Assembly: GCA_004151065.3 (NCBI GenBank)
Contig: NWUY0300009654.1
Location: 23,842 to 40,709, forward strand
DNA: 16,868 bases
Reading direction: 5' to 3'
Source: Larix sibirica
Lineage: Eukaryota; Streptophyta; Pinopsida; Pinales; Pinaceae
Positions 10,213-16,868 of this stretch are shown piece by piece. Position 1 is the first letter of the stretch, and each line of letters begins with the position of its first letter. The notes beneath the pieces are model-generated. The model saw nothing but the letters and a program-made list of their open reading frames with translations. It was not told where the DNA came from and made no database searches. Both the position numbers and the translations under genes were made by a program.

Positions 10213-10407
10213 CTAAGTTGATTGTTGTTCCACAGTGTTCAACTTATGTTGTTTAAGTGGGCAATCCCTTGCACAATGGTCTTTTGCACAAATGCAATAG
10301 ACAATTGGGTTTCCCTTGTTCTTCTCCTTGGGAATCTTCCTGCTTGGGTTTCTCCTCACACATCTTTGGCAATATCTTTCCCTTTCCCTTATCTTTACCC
10401 TTGCCAT
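10213..10407 (-). pseudogene. Gag C-terminus with degenerate CCHC zinc knuckle
   Basis: The frame contains YCICAKDHCARDC at 10299-10261, which aligns with the usual C-x2-C-x3-H-x4-C knuckle of gag nucleocapsid proteins (pattern as in CFLCxGPHxARDC). The first cysteine is a tyrosine. Upstream, a basic Gly/Lys run (GKGKDKGKGK) reads in a different frame, so there is a frameshift between linker and knuckle. The knuckle normally binds the element's RNA during packaging. Confidence 0.75.
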
Positions 10408-10439
10408 ACTATTCCCTTGTCACATCACGTTCCTCTACT

Positions 10440-10950
10440 CCTTGACTCTACACGAGTTTGGTATTGAAGCCAAGCAACTTGTCGGCTGGGGTGATTGTTG
10501 TAGCAAGTCTTTGCACATTTTGTTGTCACATCTCATTCTGCACTTAGGGTTACAATCCCTTGATGAAGTGGTATAACCATTCCCCATCCGTCATCTCTTT
10601 GATCTCCAACATGAGCTCATAGAATGCCTTGATGTACTCCTAGATCTTTCCAATATGCCTCATCTCCGTCGACTCATTCCTTTTGATCCATGTTTGGTTA
10701 CTCAGACCAAACTGTGCTTGCAAGGTTGCCTTCATGTCTTCCCAATTATCTATCTAGACAACATCTTTCCTTGTCACAAGATCCTCTACTTGATTTCTTG
10801 ACCAAATCATTTTCGTTCCCTTCAAGAACATGGTAGTCATGTTTTCCTTGGCACCATCCTAACTCTCATTCATCTACTCAAGGTATTGTTCTACATCCCA
10901 ACAAAAGTTGCCTAACATATTCACATTGTGGGTGTCATCATATGACTCTA
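10440..10950 (-). pseudogene. Gag capsid domain (Retrotrans_gag type), with in-frame stops
   Basis: One reading frame, without frameshifts, keeps the family landmarks: LGNFCWDVEQYL, TTMFLKGTKMIW, WEDMKATLQAQF, EYIKAFYELMLEIKEM and WLYHFIKGL. It is broken by at least seven stop codons (four TAG, two TAA, one TGA), so no full capsid protein can be made. In Ty3 elements this domain builds the virus-like particle. A further open piece at 10938-11183 probably comes from the gag N-terminal region in another frame. Confidence 0.82.
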
Positions 10951-11183
10951 GATCCTTTATCTTGATCTTTACTACTTTGGTTGAACTGCCTCCATGTATG
11001 ACATCCCCACTTCAAGAGAATAATGGTGTCTTCTTGGTTATGTACTTGCACAAACATGGAATTCACTAAGTCTTCAACCATCGTCAACTGCTCTTCCACT
11101 TCTTTGCTTAAGGCTTTGGCATCCAAACTCAATATTGTTGCCTTATTGCATGACCTGATGGTGTGTTTCACATTTGCCTCCAC

Positions 11184-11743
11184 ATATTGTCTAGCTAGTT
11201 GCTCCTGCTACAAGGATTCTTGAAGCCCTTTAACAAGACTCTCCAATGTTTCCAGCCATGCCTTCATCATGGTGACCTTGGAGGATTGTCAATCGTCGCT
11301 TTCCTCATGGATTGACCAATTTGATCTTCTAAATTCTCTATGGTGTGCCTCTCGTACCTAGTCACTTTTTTGGGTGACTAGTCTTACCTACGAGCCAAAA
11401 CAACAATGCATGCCTTATGTGTCGACCGTCATTGTTTTGTTGATGGGCATACTAATGCCCATTGGTACTGACTTGTATGTTTCTATCAAAACGGTTTGTC
11501 TCTTGGGTGTGCCCCTTTCTAGGTGTACTATTTTCTGGGTGTGTTATCTCCTAGCACACTACATTATAGGAGCACCCTATCTTCCTAGCCACACCACTTT
11601 CTGGGCGCACCTTTTCCAATACATGCTATGTCCTATCCAACACACTATCTCTTGGGGAACCTATACAAATGCGGGTTGTGTCCTAGGAACACTATTTTTC
11701 GGGTGCCCCTTTTCTACCAAAACTTCAACTTCAACAATATTCT
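11184..11743 (-). other. Untranslated leader of inner element with imperfect repeats
   Basis: This stretch lies between the primer binding site and gag. From about 11500 to 11715 the minus strand repeats a loose motif of CACACCC-AGA-AAATAGT and GTGTGCTAGGAGATA with a period of roughly 30-50 bases. No protein domain is recognised here; the plus-strand open frame over this region is Cys/Leu/Tyr-rich and looks spurious. Confidence 0.5.
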
Positions 11744-11755
11744 ACTATGACACCA
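11744..11755 (-). other. Primer binding site of inner element
   Basis: The minus strand reads TGGTGTCATAGT two bases after the LTR end (…TGACA, then GT). It matches the plant initiator-Met tRNA site TGGTATCAGAGC at 9 of 12 positions. Position and 2-base spacing fit a primer binding site that has since mutated. Confidence 0.65.
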
Positions 11756-11757
11756 AC

Positions 11758-13029
11758 TGTCATAACCCCAAGGCATCGTTCCCTAAGCTTTCCCAACCCT
11801 TGACAACTATGCAACACTGCCTAAACATTCGTCCCAAAGAAATGGTCATTTGAGTTTACTTATTGGCAGACTATGCCTCCTTGTTAACAACTTTCCCACA
11901 CCTTAAGCTATGAAATGAGCTATGAACTACCCATTGCCTAAGCGTACCTACATCCAACAACCTTGCCAACTTGCACTTGGACTTAGATTATTATGTGTGT
12001 GATATTAATTATCCAATTTCAACAGTTAAACAAGAGACCAAACCACAACACAAGATATAGGTGAACAATTTACAATGGATGATCCAGGCAATGGCCAAAA
12101 CCTCAAATACAAAAGGGGTGCAACCTTCAGCCTACTACCCGCAATACAATAAACAAAAACATTGGGTGCTCCATCCCAAAGTATCCTAATTCGCTTGTTT
12201 CCGCCTCTATCTCTCTTGAATCCTACTTCCATAACCTGTTTCACTTGGGTGCTCTACTGCAACACCCTCCAACTCCAAAATTGTTTACCCTTAGCCTTAC
12301 CTCTTTGGTTGGATGAATTCTTGGTCTCTTCCTTGCTTGTATCCTTAGCCACTTATGTGGCCAGATTATATATATAAGGAGAGACTTCATCCTCCTCATA
12401 AGTGGGTGCCCAAGCCTTCCCTTGGATGACACCTTTTCAAAACGATACATCATTTGGGAAACCCCAAGGAAAGTGGGCGCTCTCTAGTGGTCGGCCCGGA
12501 GGTTATGAGGTAACTTTGCCAATCCAATTTCAAGCACTTGAGCGCTTCTCCCGATGCTCCTCTCGGGCACACCTATGTCAGGTACTCCACTCTAATGACT
12601 ATTTTTTCGATTATTTGACATGCTCCCAAGCCCCTTTGTTCATGAGCTTGAGTGTCATGCCAATGGCATTCACCCATGCCCCATATGGTGTGCAACTGTT
12701 TTGCACCTTGTCAGGGTGTCTTACCACAATGCCTTGGGAAAGTGGACCTAATGGCATATATTCCACTTTGTTGCTTGTCAAATCCTTTTTTGTTGAATCC
12801 TCTTGTTGACTGTCGAAGCCTTTTCCGACGTGTTGAAGCATCTTGGTCACATGCCTTGTTGTTGTAAGATCCACACTGATGCTTGATCCATCATTGCCCG
12901 CAGTCATCTTATGTGAAGTGCCCAAATATGTTGATCCACCTCTTGATCATGCCGGTTGTCCATGCACTTGAGATGCCCATGGATGAATTGGTGAGGGTTC
13001 ATCGCTTGCCACAAGGAAAGGATGTTACA
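11758..13029 (-). repeat. Inner element 5' LTR
   Basis: On the minus strand it starts TGTAACATCC and ends GGTTATGACA. It aligns with 7440-8724. A TATATATATA run at 12367-12376 is the promoter candidate. It lacks the roughly 40 bases that carry the AATAAA in the other LTR; the junction is at 12060/12061. Confidence 0.92.
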
Positions 13030-13034
13030 CATAG
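13030..13034. repeat. Target site duplication, right copy (CATAG)
   Basis: An exact match to 7435-7439, directly abutting the TG...CA end of the right LTR. Confidence 0.92.
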
Positions 13035-13171
13035 TCTATTTGTAGTAGGTTCAGGATGGCCAAGCCTGGGGGCTAAGGCAAGGTGATGTCACATGACCTT
13101 AGGTGTTGAATCAAAGTTGGGAAACCCTCAAATTTGAATTAAAATTTTGGGAAAACTATAGGTATGTTATA
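13035..13171 (+). repeat. Outer element 5' LTR, right part
   Basis: The sequence between the inner insertion and the outer primer binding site should be the last 137 bp of the outer 5' LTR. It ends TATGTTATA, plausibly a mutated ...TTACA terminus. Joined with 6053-7434 the LTR would be about 1.52 kb, similar in scale to the inner LTRs. Confidence 0.55.
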
Positions 13172-13173
13172 GG

Positions 13174-13185
13174 TGGTATTAGAGC
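13174..13185 (+). other. Primer binding site of outer element
   Basis: TGGTATTAGAGC matches the plant initiator-Met tRNA site TGGTATCAGAGC at 11 of 12 positions. It sits two bases after the presumed LTR end, the same spacing as in the inner element. Confidence 0.8.
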
Positions 13186-13840
13186 TAAGAAGAGAAACAT
13201 TGGACATTCTTCACCATTGTCCCTTATGTGACAATGGGGTTCATAATTGATTAAGCACACTCTTCTTCATGTCTAGGAAAATTTGAAGCAAAGAAGCAAG
13301 CTTTGGGATGAGTTGATAGGAATCCACAAAGAATGTCTTGAATACTAGAATTAGTGCCTTGGCACAGTAGGAAACCATGAAAATTTGGCTGCATGAACAT
13401 GAAGACTTTAGGGTTTCTTAACCATGACTTGAAATTAAATAGAAGACTTGAGTGGTAGTTTACACAGATGGACAAGAGAAATCTTGAAGTATTAAGGTGA
13501 ACCAATTATTTAAGGATTTTCAAATGTGCCAAGAAGGATTGAACCACTCTGGGTTCCAACATGGGAAGCATAGAGTAAAGAACCATGGAATACCATGATG
13601 TAAACCACGGTCATGAGCGTGGAACATTGGGATCAATAGATCTGTGAGATGTATCGGGCACATGTGATGGAGCTCAAGCCAACTAGCACAAAGGACGAAG
13701 GTTAGGCTCAAAAGCCGCAGACTTTGACATACCAAATAGAACCTTGGGCACTCTGGTTGGACTCGTTTAAAAGTAAGGATGCCAACATTGCAACAAAGGA
13801 GCAATTAAAATGACCTAAGTCTAAAGGTAAGAATGTGGCT
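13186..13840 (+). other. Degenerate leader/gag region of outer element
   Basis: About 650 bp separate the primer binding site from the zinc knuckle. Stops occur in every plus-strand frame and no capsid landmark such as a WD(V/M)EQY motif could be recognised. The inner element uses about 1.45 kb for the same interval, so part of the outer leader and gag has probably been deleted. Confidence 0.5.
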
Positions 13841-13879
13841 TGTTTCCCTTGTGCCCACAATCATTTTGTCATAGTTTGT
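13841..13879 (+). pseudogene. Gag CCHC zinc knuckle of outer element
   Basis: CFPCAHNHFVIVC has the exact C-x2-C-x3-H-x4-C spacing and is preceded by the basic stretch KSKGKNVA. This is the nucleocapsid knuckle of a Ty3-type gag. The frame is open only locally; stops lie a few codons on both sides. Confidence 0.78.
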
Positions 13880-14099
13880 CTTATGAATTAATATTTGAGA
13901 ACTTGGAAAAATTCCAAGAGAAATCAACATTGAGGGTGAAGTTGACAACTTTGGGGGAAGCATAAGTGAAACAGACTTTGGTGGAAACATTAGAGGTTAT
14001 CGACACCTTGACAATGGGTCTAGGTAAGTTCATGGTATAAGGTCATGTACATGATTTGAAAGGTAAAGGCTCGAATAACTTTTTTTTTTGAATGCAACC

Positions 14100-14533
14100 A
14101 TTAATGGGTTGAAGATGACATCCTTTATAGAAAACATTGAAACCCACAACTTTGTAAGTAAATGAACCACTACAACACTTCATCATAATCCCAAGAACAG
14201 CAAGGCAACAATCAAGGTGGTGAACTCAATAGGGAGGCTGTAGTGGGAGTAGTTCATTATGCACCTTTGAAGGTTGGGGAATGGTTTCATAGTTTGGATT
14301 GAACAATGGATCCATTGGATGACCATACAATCATCTTAGGGAAAGACTTTCCCAAGCTTGCCAAAGTAGTTCTAGTGCCCCATGAGAATTGTTTTATGTT
14401 CTTAGATGGAGATAAGACTTGTGGTGTTGCTATGATGACTAGAAGGAATCTAGGAAGGATTGCAAGAATGTCATCAATTAAGTTGATGGATTTTGCCAAT
14501 GGAGCCACAAACAAGCCTTGTGTCATTGCATAG
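14100..14533 (+). pseudogene. Aspartic protease domain of outer element, frameshifted, active site altered
   Basis: The N-terminal part reads INGLKMTSFIENIETHNFVS from 14100 and stops at 14163. It aligns with the usual VNGxKxxALVDTGATHNFVS, with the catalytic triad replaced by Glu-Asn-Ile (14130-14138). After at least one frameshift the domain resumes near 14260 with LKVGEWFHSLD, a stop, then DHTIILGKDFPKLAKVV and FLDGDKTC. These match the second half of Ty3 proteases. It is clearly a pseudogene. The homopolymer of ten T at 14080-14089 just upstream is a likely indel-prone site. Confidence 0.8.
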
Positions 14534-15822
14534 TAGGAAGTAGAGTTGGTTTTGGACATAGTAGCCTTGGGTTCCCACGATGGTGAAGACCATACAAAGC
14601 ACATGTTGGTAGCATTGGAGACATTGGTGGATTCAATATTAAAAAAGATTGAACTATTGTGTACTTTGAGGAATCAAAAGCAAGGTGTTGGGTAGAAAAT
14701 TGAACATGCATAGTAGAAGTTGTGGAGGTTGGAAGCAAAGGCACTCACCATGGTGTGTCCCATTACACATAGAACTATGCACAAGAGGATGCAATCCATA
14801 TAGATGCCTCATATTTTATGAAAAATATTTTAAGTATTGGATCCAAGTAGTGCACAAAAGAACTCACCCAACAAGACTCTCAGTGGCAAGAGGGTGGCAT
14901 GGTTGAAGATAGGCTTGTAGAGCTTTGCATGAGTTAAGTTCTCTTCGACTTCATGAAGACTGGCAAGTTGAGGGTAATACATATGTTGTTTCATAAGGAT
15001 TGTAGAGCCTAGATGTCCTTCAGACTCATCCACCAGTTATGGTATTTAGTGAATTAGCATAGAAGAAAACCAAGAAGAGGCAACAAATGGTGAAGGTGAA
15101 GATACCTTTGTGAACATCAGAGGTATTTCCAGACTTTCAATTGGATGCAATGATGGAAGATTAAAAATTCCTTGATCACAATGTCACCAAAGTTGTGGAT
15201 TCTTGTAGATTGGATTTGGGGATCTATGACTTCCAATTGATGCTTGCCTAATTGGAAGAACTGGGTTTCAGACCATTAGAGTAGGAAGTAATTCTAAAAT
15301 GCTCGAGCACAAAGAAAAAGTTGAACACTTTGGTTGGTAGTAGCAGTAGTTCATGTCGGCTTCCCTCCTATATACATTAATGCCATTTTAGGCCACCGAC
15401 TATCCAAGAATAAGATAGTGGGAATGATGGTGCCAAAAGTTGGTTCCTTATAAAAGTTGTTAAAGTTGTAGCATGGTATAATTGTCTAAGTACCAAAGTA
15501 GCAGTAAGTCTAAGAGTCCAACACTTGGATAAGTAAAATGAGCTTCTTGGTAGAGGTTGAGTTGTCATAGCAGTAGTTGACACTTAGGTTGCAATCACAA
15601 TAGAGAGAAGTAGTAGAAACATAGGCATCCAAGAGACATCGTTGGAAAGTTTTGGGAAAATATTCCATGTTCAAGGGAAGGAATAGACAATGAGCAGTTG
15701 CATAAGTAATTCTAGTAGAGACATCGTGGAGTAGTTGGACAAGCCAGTCATGGATGGATGCATAAGTCTAGGCAGCATACTTGGAGGAAAACATTTTCTT
15801 AAGGAGGAAAATGATGACTTTT
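14534..15822 (+). other. Degenerate region of outer element between protease and polypurine tract
   Basis: About 1.3 kb has stops in all frames, many of them TAG, as in TAGTAGCAGTAG near 15347. I could not recognise reverse transcriptase (YxDD), RNase H or integrase motifs. A weak impression of a pol C-terminus (LEENIFLRRKMMTFSGGG) occurs just before the polypurine tract but is not reliable. Confidence 0.5.
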
Positions 15823-15833
15823 AGTGGGGGAGG
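15823..15833 (+). other. Polypurine tract of outer element
   Basis: AGTGGGGGAGG matches the inner element's tract (AGTGGGGGAGGA on its own strand) almost base for base. The 3' LTR should begin here, but only about eight bases (TTATAAGG) remain before another LTR starts at 15842. Confidence 0.7.
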
Positions 15834-15841
15834 TTATAAGG

Positions 15842-16830
15842 TGTTAATTTTACTAACCCCAACACTAAATAAACAATTCCTAGTGAATTTCCTTGCTAAA
15901 AAATAAATTGCAACTAACTGATTTATTTATACTTGTTGAGATCGATTAACATAAATTTCAATAGATGAAGAAATACCAAAGGAAAATAGATCTACTCAAT
16001 AAGAAAACACACACATAATTTCTTCCCTTCAAATCAAATTTTCATTTAATAATTTCCAAGCTTACAAGGGCTCCCTTACTAGGAAAATGGCCTTGAGAAA
16101 ATACAACAACAAACTTGGCAAAATGCCCTCCATAAAAATATCCTCCAACTACAAAATTTCCCAGCAAACCCCCGCAACCTAATGTTGTGTTGTACATATT
16201 GTACGACCCTATAAGACATTGATGTATGGTCCATAAATATAGTACATGTGCATCTTCCCTTGCATATTTGCAAGCACAGTCACACCCTAATGCACTGTGC
16301 ACCCGTGGCTATGTTTGTACAATTGCGACCTACTTACTACATTCCCACGACTCCATTTGTATGATTCTCCTGTGGATGGTATGAATTCTGTATGGGTTGT
16401 ATGGATGATTGTTTTCCAGAACCTCTACTTGGTTGGTATAGTCCCCTTGGAATATCTCTAACTACTACAATCTCTATCACCACCAAATCTAACAAGTGGA
16501 AGTCCTTCTCTTGTTTTTTTTTCTCCTCTCACCTTGGTTTTCTTCCTATTTAGATGAACTAAAACCCTAACTCCAATTGTTGATATAAGATATCACTCAC
16601 TTGAGATCAATGGCTAAGATTCAATGAATTAACTTAAATCGCTAATTCCTCAAACTTAGGCATTTCTCCAACTTAACCTCAATTAATCTAAAAAGACATT
16701 CACTTTTATAATTGAAATTCTCAAAGTTCCTAAAAGGTATTAATGAGGATTTCCATAAGGTATTAATGAGGATTTCCATAAGTAAGACACCCACTCATGG
16801 AAATACATGTTTGAGCTACAAACATCAACA
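15842..16830 (-). repeat. LTR of a third retrotransposon, possibly Ty1/copia type
   Basis: On the minus strand it starts TGTTGATG after a purine run and ends AATTAACA, so it has TG...CA ends with short inverted termini (TGTT(G/A)A). A TATAAAAG lies at 16703-16710. Near the end, CTTGTAAGCTTGGAAATTATT followed by AATAAA (15922-15927) resembles the R/U5 of plant copia LTRs. It shares no visible similarity with the other LTRs in the window. Its element would extend beyond the right edge. The 5-bp flank on its left is TAAGG; the partner copy is out of view. Confidence 0.6.
16734..16779. repeat. Two exact tandem copies of a 23-bp unit
   Basis: The unit starting AAGGTATTAATGAGG occupies 16734-16756 and again 16757-16779. 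It lies near the 5' end of the third LTR (its U3 on the minus strand), upstream of the TATAAAAG. Confidence 0.92.
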
Positions 16831-16840
16831 CTCCCTCTTA
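16831..16840 (-). other. Polypurine tract of the third element
   Basis: The minus strand reads TAAGAGGGAG directly before TGTTGATG. This form (GAGGGAG then TGTTG) is common at the 3' LTR of plant copia elements. It would make 15842-16830 a 3' LTR rather than a solo LTR. Confidence 0.5.
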
Positions 16841-16868
16841 GTGAGGAAGGTATTCTCCACCACTCCTA

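Larger units (their letters stand above)
7440..13029 (-). mobile_element. Inner Ty3/gypsy-type LTR retrotransposon lacking the RT-RNase H-integrase region
   Basis: Two direct repeats of 1272 and 1285 bp with TG...CA ends bound a 3033-bp interior, and CATAG is duplicated on both flanks. The polypurine tract (8725-8737) and primer binding site (11744-11755) place the 5' LTR on the right, so the element is on the minus strand. The interior reads 5' to 3': leader, gag (about 10950-10440), zinc knuckle (10299-10261), protease (10191-9565), then about 840 bp with no recognisable domain. That tail cannot hold reverse transcriptase, RNase H and integrase, which need roughly 2.5-3 kb. The two LTRs differ by roughly 10-15% by eye, so the insertion is old. 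It resembles gag-only non-autonomous elements (TR-GAG type) with an added protease. Confidence 0.9.
6053..15841 (+). mobile_element. Outer Ty3/gypsy-type LTR retrotransposon, degenerate and interrupted
   Basis: The order along the plus strand is that of a Ty3-type element: LTR, tRNA-Met-type primer binding site, gag zinc knuckle, aspartic protease, polypurine tract. Its 5' LTR is split by the inner element at 7435-13034. Its 3' LTR is cut after a few bases by another LTR at 15842. Excluding the inner insertion the element is about 4.2 kb up to the polypurine tract. No reverse transcriptase, RNase H or integrase motif could be recognised between 14534 and 15822, where only about 1.3 kb is available. 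All frames carry many stops, so it is dead as a coding unit. The left boundary is inferred from TG plus a neighbouring purine-rich run and is less certain than the primer-site end. Confidence 0.65.

Noticed and set aside
11374-11853. 159-residue plus-strand open frame rich in Cys, Tyr and Leu
   Set aside because: It crosses the inner element's leader, primer binding site and LTR end on the antisense strand, so it is a composition artefact.
12402-12809. 135-residue plus-strand open frame
   Set aside because: It is antisense to the inner 5' LTR and is not preserved in the other LTR.
15842-16868. Outer element's own 3' LTR
   Set aside because: No visible similarity to 6053-7434 or 13035-13171. 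The segment has its own TG...CA ends and minus-strand LTR signals, so a separate element is more likely.
1-16868. CRISPR array, bacterial operon, rRNA or tRNA genes
   Set aside because: The spliced plant gene and plant LTR elements make a bacterial setting untenable. No spaced repeat array and no cloverleaf-forming tRNA was seen.

Overview
The window looks like nuclear DNA of a seed plant. It holds one intact, intron-rich housekeeping gene and a stack of old, decayed LTR retrotransposons. A conifer or other gymnosperm is my best guess. The reasons are the plant-type eEF1B-gamma protein with canonical GT-AG introns, the low GC content, and old, diverged, nested Ty3-type elements with kilobase-long LTRs lying close to a gene. 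The species cannot be read from the sequence.

Positions 1-6050 (gene region, minus strand). A complete gene for the gamma subunit of translation elongation factor 1B runs from the ATG at 5476 down to the TGA at 1260. It has seven coding exons and encodes 420 residues. The first coding exon holds only nine coding bases and is followed by a 2.2 kb intron that carries small tandem repeats. Downstream (1-1259) I see the presumed 3' UTR, a long imperfect hairpin (537-646) and a 30-bp direct repeat at the window edge. Upstream (5477-6052) lie the 5' UTR and promoter.

Positions 6053-16868 (retrotransposon nest). The outer Ty3/gypsy-type element lies on the plus strand. Its 5' LTR starts near 6053 and ends near 13171. 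It is followed by a primer binding site (13174), a CCHC zinc knuckle (13841), a broken protease (14100-14533) and a polypurine tract (15823). A second Ty3/gypsy-type element (7440-13029, minus strand) sits inside the outer 5' LTR. It has two LTRs of 1272 and 1285 bp, TG...CA ends, a primer binding site, a polypurine tract and a perfect 5-bp target duplication, CATAG. Its 3.0 kb interior holds gag, a zinc knuckle and a protease, but has no room for reverse transcriptase, RNase H and integrase. A third LTR, possibly Ty1/copia type (15842-16830, minus strand), is inserted just past the outer polypurine tract, and its element would continue beyond the right edge.

How the parts relate. The eEF1B-gamma gene is the only apparently functional coding unit. 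All retroelement frames carry stops and frameshifts. The most interesting signal is that both Ty3-type elements lack recognisable reverse transcriptase and share the same unusual change at the protease active site (Asp-Thr-Gly replaced by Asp/Glu-Asn-Ile). This hints at a non-autonomous gag-protease retrotransposon lineage that spread with a disabled or altered protease and depended on helper elements.
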